Positions 22,143-32,639 of a DNA stretch of 64,000 nt are shown here, piece after piece (within the stretch, counting starts at the first letter, position 1; every line of letters starts with the position of its first letter). The stretch is from positions 20,405,670 through 20,469,669 of the forward strand of contig OZ038467.1 in the NCBI GenBank assembly GCA_964036295.1, in the 5' to 3' direction. Position numbers and translations under genes: made by a program. The DNA is from Plumapathes pennacea (taxonomy: Eukaryota; Cnidaria; Anthozoa; Antipatharia; Myriopathidae). The notes beneath the pieces are model-generated. The model was not told the origin of the DNA. It was given only the letters and a program-made list of their open reading frames with translations, and searched no databases.

Positions 22143-22310
22143 TCGGCCGCGCCTACGAAGACTAAACTTAGTTCACAAAGAGAGCATCACTCTATTGATA
22201 TTTGGTAAGAAAATACCAAAGCAAAATATTCATTGCAAATCCTGTTGAGACAGAGAAACCTAAAAACCTAGGCCAGCCCACACTGCACGCCTCCAGAGGA
22301 GAAACACAGA
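22143..22310. other. Intronic spacer
   Basis: Unique-looking sequence between repeat copy 1 and the TTAA-flanked element; nothing recognised. Confidence 0.5.
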
Positions 22311-22314
22311 TTAA

Positions 22315-23402
22315 GAGCCTGTCCAGGAGAGGACCAGGCAGGGGCGACACATGCCATCTCACCGATTTCAATGAAACTTGGCCAGTTTGAAGGGTTCACC
22401 CTAAAACCTCAAAACCCAAAGTGGCTCGCTTTTTGAAATTTTCCGGGGGGAGTTAGACCACCCCCCCTGGTTTTCAAGGGAAAATGGGGTAAATCTGCCA
22501 AAATTAAACACATAAGTAGACAGCTCTCACATGCACATAATACAAAAGATTTTATTTTTATTTCACATGAGCACTTATACTACCTTTGTGAGTTCACAAC
22601 ATAAGTTTTGTGCCATATGAATAATTGCCTGCCAATCAATACTGGTTAATTACTGAGTAGGTAGTCAGGCTTTTTCCAAAAAGTTGAAAATTGGCTATTT
22701 TGAGCTTTATTATCTCTAGTTTGCATCCTGCTTTGGAAATAAGGCTTATATCCCAGTTGAGACCAACCTTAATGCTTCTCAAATAATTAAAAATATTTTT
22801 GGGCTCTTCAATATTTCCGACACAAACATTGATTACAAAACATCACCGGGCGTATGCAAATGAGGTCTCATGAAACTCTCTCTACTGACTCTTCATACGA
22901 AAATCCGTTTCAATTTGCTAGAAAAGTCACCAAAACTTCACCAAGGTATTCCAAGAGATACTCCAGGCAATACAATTCATCAAATTCGGGAAACATGATA
23001 TATGAGCACCAATCAACGCATATTAATCACTTACCATGTTTCTTTTTTTGTTTTTGTTTGTTTTTGTTTTTTTGCAAATAAAGAATTCACTAGGATCTAA
23101 ACGTATACTCTATCGTATACGTATACTCTATCGATCCTTGTTTAACTTGTTCAGCCCTTAAACAGCCAGGGGCGAGGACAAGTAATGAAACGCTAATTAA
23201 CATGTTCAAATTGTAACATTTTTCACCAGCATGGATTTTGGCGCACTGGGCGCGCTATTTGTACACGCACAAAAAGCTTGACTCGATTGAACTGTTACTT
23301 GAGATTGATCTTTCATTCTGCTTCATTTTTAAATACAGCAAGCATTTGAAAACCATTGCTTTTCTAAACAGTCGTTGAGAAACTTTACAAATCCTAGTGT
23401 TC
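22315..23402. repeat. Left terminal inverted repeat
   Basis: 1,088 bp. Homology to the right arm begins at GAGCCTGTCC and ends at ATCCTAGTGTTC, after which the sequences diverge. It contains a T-rich tract with TTTTTGTTTG motifs (about 23,040-23,075) and GTATACTCTATCGATAC-like palindromes. Confidence 0.9.
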
Positions 23403-23904
23403 GTAGAATGATGAGAAATTAGTTTCAACTTGGTAAACAACTCACCAAAACACCCCAGGACATGCAATAAAATTTCACTGCGAGCCAAAGCTCGGTAAAC
23501 TGATCAACGTACACTAACCAGTGAGCAGAAATAGTCTAAAAGGCTTGGGAACCCCATTGAAACGGTAAACATAAAGTAAGTATTTACAAATATCTCAAGG
23601 TTTACTCCAACGATGCCGTGGCGCTTAGTTTGCTCTTGAACAGGCATTAGACGAGAGGATTGGCGTGCCGAACGAGTGCTGATTTTACCTTCGATTTTAC
23701 AAAATGTACCTCGAAAGTCTGAATGTATTTTGCATGTAGTAAACGTTGTTGTTTGTCGAAAAATATCGGCTGATAATAAGCCTGTATACAAAATTCATAC
23801 TGTAAGAATAAAAAAACTTCAACTAAAGTTCCAGCTCCCTCCTGACGTGCCTCCTGGTTCGCTCGTTGTCCGCCTCGGCAATGAAGGGCTCATCATGATC
23901 ACTG
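23403..23904. other. 3' region of the DDE-like gene
   Basis: Sequence between the left TIR and the stop codon, presumably the 3' UTR. AATAAA-like motifs can be seen on the minus strand, but the end of the transcript cannot be set. Confidence 0.35.
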
Positions 23905-25137
23905 TCAGCGGCTGCGGTTGCTCTGGAGGCGTCTCGTGGAAGACGGCCTCTCTTGTTCAGGGCCTAGAGCCTGCTGAAGAAGCGCGTGATTTGTGCTGTA
24001 CTCAGCCACTCTGACTTCCCAAACAACTTTGCGCCATCGTCTCTGCGGGTGCTTTTCATCCGTGGTAGGTTTCGCTTTATTCCCTGTTTCCTCACCTTGA
24101 AGGAAAACCTGTTTCAGGTATTTTCTGACATTGCCAGAGAACTGCGCGACTTTCTTCGGCCTCTTGAGCGCCCACCCCTCTTCTATTGCTGGCGCGCCCT
24201 GTTCACCTGAAGTTGCCATGCTGCTGCCGTAGGCAGATGGGTTGCCGTGGACATAACTCCCAGACACAGACCTGCAAGCTTCGACCCATTTGCGCTTGAT
24301 CTCATTGTACAGGGTCTCGCGCTCTAGCTTCAACAGGTGCTTTCGAACATCAAGATGGCGCTGCAGGGTGCTGTAAGATTGATACACTTTTATACACCCG
24401 TCCTCCGGGCATGCAAAGTGTACCTCGTCTGTCTCTCCCATGGTTTCCTCGTCCTCGTGGTGCGATGGCCCTGTTTGTTTTTCAGTGGGACGAGGTCTAG
24501 ATGTCGCGACCCTCACAGTAAAAGCTCCAACTGGCATTCTTGGTTGACTAAATGGCTGGACTGTTACAAGATTGGTAGGGCCTTGAGGAGATCCAAACTT
24601 CAGTAGCTGTGCTGAAGTAAATAACTTTCCAGGTCCAACATTATAGGCTCGCCAGACCCTCAGTCCCCCGGCCTCATATGCAAAGTTGTTGAGAGTGGTG
24701 ACGCCGCTCATGGTGTGCTTTTTCATGGTCATCGACGAGGTTTGGACTTGACACACCGCTCCATAGCAGCCTTTGACTCCCCCGTGCGACTCGATGGCAG
24801 CTTTCATGTCCGCTGCGGATTTGACATCGTGCCCTTCGTTTATAAAACACCTTATATGGCTTTTGACAGCGGCAATGCGGCGGTCGCAGATGTCTTTGCC
24901 TGCCTGGGTCTCGCTAAAGTCGTAGCGTGCAATTGTCACACCAATCCGCTGCCCAAGGCTCGGGAGAGAGAGAAGGAGGTACGCACAATGGTAGCAACCA
25001 GCGTTGTCTGATCTTAGGAATGCTTGAGAGAGCTCTGGTTTGAGTTCCTTGAGTATCGATAAGGTGTTCTCGACAATGGATGCCACTGCAAACCAGTTTT
25101 GAGTGCAATCCTCGAATAGGTGAATGTAGGTTCTGGT
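23905..25137 (-). CDS. DDE-like recombinase gene, last exon (catalytic part and C2H2 finger)
   Basis: 1,233-bp terminal exon, acceptor CTGTTTAG|ACC, phase 0, ending TGA. Numbering from the first open codon of the 5' exon, it holds the putative second catalytic Asp (about D703) in FLRSDNAGCYHC, an arrangement like the integrase SDNG strand. A third acidic candidate lies in ETQAGKDICDRRIAAVK (E735, D741 or D744). A single C-x4-C-x12-H-x5-H zinc finger (CPEDGC ... LQRHLDVRKH) is near residue 900-925, with a basic C-terminal tail. The gene matches a protein type I recall as 'uncharacterised' in cnidarian genomes. Nuclease or transposase activity is inference from the fold-like motif spacing. Confidence 0.85.
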   Translation of the reverse strand, partial: TRTYIHLFEDCTQNWFAVASIVENTLSILKELKPELSQAFLRSDNAGCYHCAYLLLSLPSLGQRIGVTIARYDFSETQAGKDICDRRIAAVKSHIRCFINEGHDVKSAADMKAAIESHGGVKGCYGAVCQVQTSSMTMKKHTMSGVTTLNNFAYEAGGLRVWRAYNVGPGKLFTSAQLLKFGSPQGPTNLVTVQPFSQPRMPVGAFTVRVATSRPRPTEKQTGPSHHEDEETMGETDEVHFACPEDGCIKVYQSYSTLQRHLDVRKHLLKLERETLYNEIKRKWVEACRSVSGSYVHGNPSAYGSSMATSGEQGAPAIEEGWALKRPKKVAQFSGNVRKYLKQVFLQGEETGNKAKPTTDEKHPQRRWRKVVWEVRVAEYSTNHALLQQALGPEQERPSSTRRLQSNRSR

Positions 25138-25287
25138 CTAAACAGAAAATAAACATGTTCATTAAACTAGAAATGCTAAATTGCCCGAGTGGAACCCCTT
25201 TAATAGTATTTGCCATATTGTTATGCTTCTTTGAGGTAATGTGATTACCAGTCCGGTCCTTCCTTGTGTGTCACATATAATAATTAC

Positions 25288-25570
25288 CTCTATTTCGGCA
25301 GTCTCGCGGTCTTTGGTTATGGCTACGGTCACGTGCCAAGATTTCCCCTTCTTCCCAAACCAGTCCCGTTGGGTCTCTCGGTAACTGGTCGGTAGGAACT
25401 TCATCGCCCAGTCCATGATTAGCAGCACTTGCGTGTCGGTTAGGTTGTCAATGATCACCGATTTGGCCAAGTCTTGGTGCACTGCACGCAGGATATGAGA
25501 CTTCCACTCCTCGAGATGTGGCAACGCTGTTTCAACATCATGCTGAAGTTCTTCGCGTTCCTCCATGTTA
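25288..25570 (-). CDS. DDE-like recombinase gene, exon with first catalytic Asp
   Basis: 283-bp exon, acceptor ATATTTCAG|T and donor ATAGAG|GTAATT (phase 2 in, 0 out). It encodes an amphipathic lead-in (MEEREELQHDVETAL), then LLIMDWAMKFLPTSYRE and RDWFGKKGKSWHVTV. An Asp on a predicted beta strand (about D618), followed by a Gly/Trp beta-hairpin, is the expected start of an RNase H-like nuclease fold. Asp-to-Asp spacing to the SDNAG motif is about 85 residues, within the range seen in DDE enzymes. Confidence 0.85.
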
Positions 25571-25657
25571 CTGAAATATATAATACGTTAGTGTTAGGAG
25601 CCACCTGTAAGGGTTCAATCACACAGCAACAACATTGCAGATAATTTAGCTAATTAC

Positions 25658-25919
25658 CTGGACTTGACATCAGAAAAAGTCGGGGCCAACTGCAAGTCGA
25701 TAAGTGCAGTTTTGATGTCTTCACAACGGTCACAAGTGACGTCATGCAGGTGCTCGCAATTCCCTCGGTACTCCTCTTCAGCACTGCTTAACGCGTGCAC
25801 GCTGCAGTGGTCAGCACAAGGGGCTTCCCTGGAAATGTGCAACTTGAAGTCTGTTTTCCAGTAATGCCTTGCTCCTTTTAGACCACTAAGGATACTCTTT
25901 GATGTGTCATCTTTGAGAC
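25658..25919 (-). CDS. DDE-like recombinase gene, Cys/His-rich exon
   Basis: 262-bp exon (phase 1 in, 2 out), donor TCCAG|GTAATT. It encodes GLKGARHYWKTDFKLHI, then a probable zinc-binding module CADHCSVHALS ... NCEHLHDVTCDRCEDIK. Regularly spaced Cys and His suggest structural metal binding just before the catalytic fold. Confidence 0.85.
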
Positions 25920-26424
25920 CTATTCAAACAAAGAACGTAAGTGCTGAAACATATTCTTGAGTAAAACACCGGAGTAAAACCAACATTAAGTCCGAAAAAT
26001 ATTCTCTGTAATTTACTGTAGATTGTCCCTCTTAAAACGGTCATCTTTATTAAGCGGCCACTGTGGCCTATGAGCGGTCCCAACTGACGCTTCGTATTGT
26101 ATAAATTAGTTTGGCGCACTTTTTACCACGAGGGAACCGAGACTAAGCGAGAGCTAAATTAAAGAACGTAGAACACTTAATTAATGTCAACATCACTCAA
26201 AATGTTACACCTCAGCCAAGCTTACAGATAATCAAACTCAATGCGTCATCAAACAAAGCTTGACCACACCCAAGGCCCATTGTTGGTGTCCCTCACAAAG
26301 CCATTGCCCGAGCCGGGTGGCCGCTTAATATAGGTTTTTGTGAGATGCACCGTGAGCATTTTTTCTTAATTTTTCATTTTGTAGTCGCGTCGTGAAAAAA
26401 ACAATCACTGTATAATGAACATAC

Positions 26425-26536
26425 CAAGCAGACCCAGCTGACCAGTTGTCTCTTCCAAGGTATTGATTGCGAACACACCATTTGTTTGCGTGCTGTCTAA
26501 TCCAGCGAGGGACTTTTTTTGTGAGGCAGCACAAAC
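26425..26536 (-). CDS. DDE-like recombinase gene, short helical exon
   Basis: 112-bp exon, acceptor ACTTTCAG|GTT and donor CTTG|GTATGT, phase 0 in and 1 out. It encodes VCAASQKKSLAGLD, then TNGVFAINTLEETTGQLGLL. It continues the helical DNA-binding-like region ending the previous exon (STLFSIIK). Confidence 0.85.
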
Positions 26537-26992
26537 CTGAAAGTAAACAAATTAAGAAGACAGTCATAAATTAGCTATCAACGTTGAGCTGCTTTCAAAA
26601 GACAGGATTCTTGTTTGCTTCACTTTCCAATTGGTACAAACAAGTTTGGCAGCAATTTTGGTTAATCAAGAGCAAAACCAAAACCTGATTATAGTATTTT
26701 TTACACGAGAAAGTAAGTGATAAAAGTGTATCCTCGCACTTCTGATTAACGTCTTTTATAAGCTACTTTGGCAATTCTGATTGGGTGAAATTGTTTTCTA
26801 CAGCCTCTGTGATTGGCGGTGTACTTGCTTTGGTTTTGCTTTTAGAAAGTCATCCGAAAACGACTCTATACAATTAGCCAACTTGCAAAACATCTATCAA
26901 CATTACCGATGACTATCACTGACAATTTATCTCAACAAATGACCAATAAAGCACAATAAGGCATGACACTGACAGCGCTATTATAAGTATAC

Positions 26993-27787
26993 CTTAATAA
27001 TACTGAAGAGCGTAGATCGTCGCATTGCAGCAAAGCCGGTTTCTGCACAATAGGTTTGGTACAGTTGCACAAGACGAGAAGCGATGACCGTGCGAACCAC
27101 ATTTGGTATTTGTATTTTTTCTCCGCTCGACAATCTTAGCGTTTTGGTTCCGTAGGCGACGTCCTGAAGAAATGAAGGACTGGACAAAAAGTCGATGAAG
27201 TGGTCGACTTTTACAGGATCTTGGCGTGTTCTAACAACTGCTGGAGGCTCGATTGGCTGGCCTGGCTTGTTCTTAAAGGCGTGCTTCCGGGCTTCGTCGA
27301 CTCTCCACTTGGTAAGACCAGGAATAAGCTGCATAAGTTCCGTCTTCGAAAAATCACCTGCTATAAGTGAGAGAATCTGCTGCTTCGTGTACCATGAGTT
27401 AGCCTCCTCATAGAGGACTACCAGTCGATGCACCAGGGTGTCCTCGTTGACTCCCTCTATTTGGCGTTGATCTCTGTATTTGTCGACGGCCTGTTGGAAC
27501 AGCCACGACGAGTTTCCAGGGGCAATGGCATCTAACAAGGAATCAACAGCTTGCGAGGCCTTGCGCTTGTAGTATCGAAGGGATGTGGAGGATAGCGTCA
27601 GTACGTCACTTGTACACTGCGACCTTATAGGGCTAACACGACCATCTGATGTCTTGCGCAAGAAGTTGTTCAGATACTGGAGTCTGTGAGACACCTGGGG
27701 CGTTGGCTGCCATTCCTGCGAAGTCTCACCCTCGGCAACTGAACCCTGGGAGGACGAGGAGAAGATGTCGGAGTTCTGATCGCTTGG
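26993..27787 (-). CDS. DDE-like recombinase gene, large exon (helical DNA-binding-like region)
   Basis: 795-bp exon, acceptor CAATTGCAG|CCA and donor TTAAG|GTATAC, phase 0/0. After a Ser/Gln-rich acidic linker (SDQNSDIFSSSSQGS) it encodes a helix-rich region. One part is TKQQILSLIAGDFSKTELM and GLTKWRVDEARKHA, which reads like a helix-turn-helix with a recognition helix. The other part is PNVVRTVIASRLVQLYQTY and FAAMRRSTLFSIIK. The layout of helix-turn-helix region before a nuclease fold is common in transposases; DNA binding is inferred. Confidence 0.87.
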
Positions 27788-28194
27788 CTGCAATTGAATA
27801 TATAATATAACAAAATATAAGCTGACAGGAAGCGCAAGACACATTTTAGTAGTGATATTCAATTAGTGGTATCGTAACTAAGACTGAACCTATAGGCTCT
27901 AAAGGAACGGGACGTTCGACCGAGCGACCAAGAAATATGGGCAGAGCGAGTCGACTTTCACCACAAGGAACTCGCCCAGACCGCCAAAGGATGCCATACG
28001 AAGTTAGATACAGTGACTGCAATTTGGATGCTGAAGAACAAAGATAGAGCAAACACTACAAACGCGCAGAAAGCAAGAATAAAACGTTGAGCCACCAGCT
28101 GGATTATTGAGGACAGAATCAGCCATGGAATTCAAGGTAATTAGTCAAGAGTGTACTTGCCGGATTAAGTAGTTATTAGGACAAAAATCTCTAC

Positions 28195-28394
28195 CTCACT
28201 TAAAAGATCTTCTTGATATCGGACGTGCAGGACGGGTGAGAGTACCTCATGCAGATCAACCTCAGCTGCTTTGTCGTCGACGACTTCCATCGACTGTTCT
28301 TCTTTCCGTTCTTCTTCCTCTGTCGTTTCCTGGACATCTTGCTCTGCCTGTTCTATAGCGGCGCGATGCTCAACTCGACATAATCTACACAATC
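28195..28394 (-). CDS. DDE-like recombinase gene, acidic exon
   Basis: 200-bp exon, acceptor AATACAG|GA and donor AGTGAG|GTAGAG, phase 1 in and 0 out. It begins LCRLCRVEHRAAIEQ (a CxxC plus His completing the N-terminal zinc module) and continues as an acidic helix (EQDVQETTEEEERKEEQ). Confidence 0.85.
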
Positions 28395-28555
28395 CTGTAT
28401 TATACCAAAACAAAGATGACTTTCAAAAAACGATTATTAGGAAATCATAGATTACAACTTGTACTGAGTACGGCTTTTATCTTGTATAAGAACAATGCAT
28501 GCAAAATTGAGAACCTACTGTTAAAGAATTAGAAAAAAAAAAACATCTTTCTTAC

Positions 28556-28889
28556 CTGCGCCAACAGCAACAACTACATTCCATTTTGCCTTTATTTCTT
28601 TTGCCATTTGGAGGTTTATTTCCCTATCCGGCTTTCGTTTCCCGCGTCCATGGAGAGGATGAAGGCATTTCTTTTTGGGACAAAAGATCACCCCGAGTTT
28701 GGCCCGGTGCTTTGGGCAAATGGTAAGGCCGTGACCATCCTCGTCGAAAAGACCTGCTCGTGCTAATATTAGCTCTTTCTCGGATGAAACACATGTTTGA
28801 GATACTCTCACTTGTTTCAGATGTGACTTTATATTGCTATTGCAAGCATTCAGGGCGAGAATTCCCTGTGTCCTCTCCACCGAGAAGAT
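28556..28889 (-). CDS. DDE-like recombinase gene, N-terminal zinc-binding exon (5' end unresolved)
   Basis: Open from just after a TAA near 28,890 down to donor GGCGCAG|GTAAGA. It encodes ILARAGLFDEDGHGLTICP, then KHRAKLGVIFCPKKKCLHPLH, with C-x2-H and C-x4-C-x3-H spacing suited to zinc. No in-frame ATG precedes this module, so the start codon must lie in an upstream exon not identified, or has been lost. From the GTG at 28,880 to the stop, the seven exons sum to 3,210 nt, exactly 1,070 codons, with every junction in phase. Confidence 0.75.
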
Positions 28890-29531
28890 TTATCGCACTG
28901 ACTTCTGCAGTAACTAAAGAACGAGCAAGAGCGTTGCGACATTGCGAATGGTCGGGTGATCTGTAAATAGGAGCTCTTATACCAAAGCACGTCCACGTGT
29001 TGCAATGACGCACGTAAAAAAACTAAAAAAACACACGTAAATGAAGTTCCCACGCTACAAACAATGAGTTGACACTTGAAACCTTTGTTATTTGCTCAGA
29101 CGAAGGGCTAGCGCTCAAAACGTCAGCTTCAAATTCTTTCATGGTGTCCAACTTTCACACATAGATCCTTTGTCGATCCAAGTTATATTGTCAAGGAACA
29201 ATTCGGAACAATTTGGAAGTTTATTATAAAGAATAATATTTCGGCTATCCTGGAGCGAACTTGTATTTGCAAACGGAAGAGCTCAAATTTGACCTTCGGA
29301 CTTAGGTTTGCAGTAGCCTTTAGGAGCATAGTTCATAAATGAGGTCAGCAAAGCATTTGCGTGTGCATCACAAACCACAGGAAAGGCATAACGCCAGGTT
29401 CGCTACGAACGTGTCTGTCGGTCCGCTTTACCTGCACGATTTGAGCAAGCTGCCGAGTATTTGCACGGCATCGTGATGCACAGACACCTTAAGGGGCCTT
29501 TACAGTCGCCTATGCCGCGGAAGTACTTTCT
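28890..29531. other. 5' region of the DDE-like gene inside the element
   Basis: Presumed promoter and 5' UTR region. A candidate upstream ATG frame (MSQRSCSFFSYC, near 28,940) ends at a possible splice site but is not in frame with the gene without splicing. Nothing else recognised. Confidence 0.35.
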
Positions 29532-29703
29532 GTTGCACTCGTAAACTCAACGTCTGAACGGCTTTTATTCGAACGAGAACACAGACTCAAAACTCTACCG
29601 ACTACAAAAGCACATGGTTTTCTCCTCCAACTCTCTTCCCGGACTCCCTTTCGGTTGCTCCTGGCCGCGGTGGTCTGGAAGCTAACTTTAGCCCCACTAC
29701 ATT
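29532..29703 (-). repeat. Short LTR remnant with adjacent polypurine tract
   Basis: TGTTGCACTCG...GCCCCACTACA has TG...CA ends. On the minus strand it is directly preceded by the purine tract GGAAAAGGGTGGAAA. This suits the 3' LTR of a small (TRIM-like) element nested in the transposon. No second LTR was found. Confidence 0.35.
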
Positions 29704-30079
29704 TCCACCCTTTTCCGTTCTGACTTTATCGTGGTTTTGCTATCTAATTTAGTTGTTTACCCAAAAGGAAGTTTGTAACCGCTGTGTGTGCTCCCTATAC
29801 TTAACCGCTAGCTTGTAGTGCAGAGTTCAGTTAGAGTCGGAGCCCGAGCTCTCCGTTCGAAGCTCAAGAGCTCAGCCAAGATTCACGAGTAAAGAAGTCA
29901 ACAAGGCTAGAAGCGAGTCCCCATAAAATCTGCTCCGCAACAATATGTACTTCTCCACGCCGATGAAGTCAATCTAGTTCCCTTTAGAGCTTGTTTTCCA
30001 TTGCATTATTTGTATTCTGTTTTATAATCACAGATTGCAATCACATGGGTGCTGTGTTTTTGCAGATAACGCACTCTAT

Positions 30080-31166
30080 GAACACTAGGATTTGTAAAGT
30101 TTCTCAACGACTGTTTAGAAAAGCAATGGTTTTCAAAAGCTTGCTATATTTAAAAATGAAGCAGAAAAGATCAATCTCAAGTGACAATTCAATCGAGTCA
30201 AGGTTTTTTGTGCGTGTACAAATAGCCAAAATCCATGCTGGTGAAAAAGGATACAATTTGAACACTTTAATTAGCGTTTCATTACACGTCCTCGCCCCGT
30301 GGCTGTTTAAGGGCTAAACAAGATAAACAAGAATCGATAGAGTATACGTATACGATAGAGTATACGTTTAGATCCTAGTGAATTCTTTATTTGCAAAAAA
30401 AAAACAAAAAACAAAAAACAAAACAAAACAAAACAAAAAAAACATGGTAAGTGATTGATATGCGTTGATTGGTGCTCATATATCATGTTTCCCAAATTTG
30501 ATAAATTGTATTGCCTGGAGTATCTCTTGGAATACCTTGGTGAAGTTTTGGTGACTTTTCTAGCAAAATAAAACGGATTTTCGTATGAAGAGTCAGTAGA
30601 GAGAGTTTCATGAGACCTCATTTGGATACGCTCGGTGATGTTTTGTAATCAATGTTTGTGTCGGAAATATTGAAGAGCCCAAAAATATTTTTAATGATTT
30701 GAGGAGAATTAAGATTGGTCTCAACTGGGATATAAGCCTTATTTCCATAGCAGGATGCAAACTAGAGATAATAGAGCTCAAAATAGCCAATTTTCAACTT
30801 TTTGGAAAAAGCCTGGCTACCTATTCAATAATTAACCAGCATTGATTGGCAGGCAATTATTCATATGGCACAAAACTTATGTTGTAAACTCACAAAGGTA
30901 GTATGAGTGCTCATGTGAAATAGAAATAAAATCTGTTGTATTATGTGCATGTGCGAGCTGTCTACTTATGCGCTCAACTCTGGTAGATTTTCCCCATTTT
31001 TCCCTTGAAAACCAGGGGGGTGGTCTAACTCCCCCCGGAAAATTTCAAAAAGCGAGCCACTTTGGGTTTTGAAGTTTTAGGGTAAACCCTTCAAACTGGC
31101 CAAGTTTCATTGAAATCGGTGAGATGGCATGTGTCGCTCCTGCCTGGTCCTCTCCTGGACAGGCTC
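30080..31166. repeat. Right terminal inverted repeat
   Basis: 1,087 bp inverted copy of 22,315-23,402 with similar A-rich tract and GTATACG palindromes. The outer end GGCTC|TTAA lies 141 bp from MAM exon 5. Confidence 0.9.
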
Positions 31167-31307
31167 TTAATACCTTCCCCACGGGGAGGGTGTAAAGTTG
31201 GTGTTTCTTTATTGCATCTGTCACGGCTTCCCCCTGACTTCAGCATAACCAATTACCTTCTCCCCTTCCCTTTCCTCAAAAAGGAAAATGTATTATATCC
31301 TTCTCAC

Positions 31308-31436
31308 CTCCTCCAGTGTGGTCACCACTTGGTCCAGTGTCTGTAGTTGGTGTAGGACCCGATCGTCTGGTCCAGTCAAATGTATCGTCCGAATCCTGGT
31401 TGAATCCGCATAAGTTCCTGTCGAAGTCGCAATTTC
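31308..31436 (-). CDS. Surface-protein gene, exon 5: MAM domain N-terminus
   Basis: 129-bp exon, acceptor TATACAG|GA and donor GGAG|GTGAGA, phase 1/1. It encodes [18 protein letters not shown] and [17 protein letters not shown], the canonical start of a MAM domain (C.FE...C.....D..DW). It joins the previous Ig exon as RPPG-NCDF and the next MAM exon as TGGG-SYMY. With exons 6 and 7 the MAM domain is about 148 residues with four cysteines, a normal length. Confidence 0.9.
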
Positions 31437-32105
31437 CTGTATAAAAAGGAAAGAAAAACAATCAAACTAGGAAGCTTTAGTAAAGAATAAGTAAGATGGA
31501 GAAAGAAAACAAAATAAGGACGACAAAAAGAAATAAGACTTGACAATGGCTAATTTTCGCAAGACACCGCCCAATCTGTCTCTGACAATCCTTTCTTTTT
31601 CAGCTCATTAATGACTCGTCCTTATCTTCTATTTCACATTTTAAAAGCATCCTTGCACTGTCTACTCCTGTGCATCTTGCTTCTGATTTCTCTGTCAGTA
31701 ATTTCCCAAAAACGTCTCAGACCCAAGAATTGCCAAGACAACTCCCCCAAAGTATTTAGGTTTGAATTGTGTCACGGGTATTTTGACCCCTGTGCTATTT
31801 TATTAAGATTAATGGTGGATGAGTTATATGAGGTTAAGGGAGTGATCGAGTGGCGAAGTGAAGGATAAATTAAAATGATGTGCGTTATTACGTGATTATA
31901 TGCTGCAGCGCTAAAATGGGGTCCGTGTCAGGGCTTGTATTTGTGTAGGGAACATTTTCGGTAGGGAGACATGTAGTTGGGGTCGGTAGTTAACACGTGT
32001 GTTGGGTAACAAAGGGGACGGGAGCGAAGAGCGAATAAAACCGAGAATACAATAAATAGAGAACTGAAAAACGAAGGAATTAGTGAAGACGCTAACACAA
32101 TAACA

Positions 32106-32639
32106 GTAACTAGACTGGCCTTGCCAGTGAGCTCGCGGCGTGAGTTGGGTCGAGACCAGAATATAAAATGGAAAGTAGGGGACAAGAGCGGAACTCCCAA
32201 GAGAGACTTCCAATTTCTCACCATAAAAATATCACACAGTATAGAGAACTTGGCTCTTTTGACACCTTGATTAAACTAAAAATTATTATTACAACACTCA
32301 TACACTTGCTTCTTAAAGGTTGAGCGACCCTGCATCTTGAGAATGCGCGACATATCTTTTTATGCACAATCGATTATGACAGTTTGACCTTGACTCATAT
32401 TTCTAATCAGAGGCCACGATTAATCCAGCCTTCGCTTCACTACTTATGTGTTTTCTTTTGTTAACTCAATGCGTTTCTTCTATCAGGCTTTCGAGTATTC
32501 GTGCTCTGTAACAAATATAAAATTGACAGCGAGGAATGTCACACGAGAGATGTTTACAATATTATTGCGCTTTTGTTCACAGTGTGTTCAGTCCATTTGT
32601 GACTGCAAACTCAATCCTCAGAATTATTTCGGTGTATTT
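32106..32639. repeat. About 540-bp dispersed repeat, copy 2 (uninterrupted)
   Basis: Same orientation as copy 1 at 20,304-22,142. It preserves the empty site for the Mutator-like insertion (CCACGATTAATCCAGCC). Confidence 0.9.

Larger units (their letters stand above)
22315..31166 (-). mobile_element. 8.85-kb TTAA-flanked DNA transposon candidate with about 1.09-kb TIRs
   Basis: The two ends (22,315-23,402 and 30,080-31,166) are inverted copies beginning GAGCCTGTCCAGGAGAGGAC. They are about 95% identical by eye, with TTAA directly outside both (22,311-22,314 and 31,167-31,170). Each arm has only one outward terminus. That fits TIRs of one element better than two separate repeats. Between them is one multi-exon minus-strand gene (about 28,889-23,905) whose product has zinc-binding clusters and an RNase H/DDE-like pattern. 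The element sits in an intron of the surface-protein gene, in the same orientation, and its right end is 141 bp from a MAM exon. TTAA is palindromic, so it could instead be part of the TIR. Known TTAA inserters are piggyBac-like, but the encoded protein does not look like a piggyBac transposase. Confidence 0.75.

Noticed and set aside
22854..23081. ORF in the left TIR (FARKVTKTSPRYSKRYSRQY), also open in the right TIR
   Set aside because: Same sequence in both TIRs because the TIRs are homologous; ends in a homopolymer-driven Phe/Cys tail, no splice or start support.
22315..31166. Polinton/Maverick identity for the large TIR element
   Set aside because: No DNA polymerase B, capsid, ATPase or retroviral-type integrase genes between the arms; only one gene.
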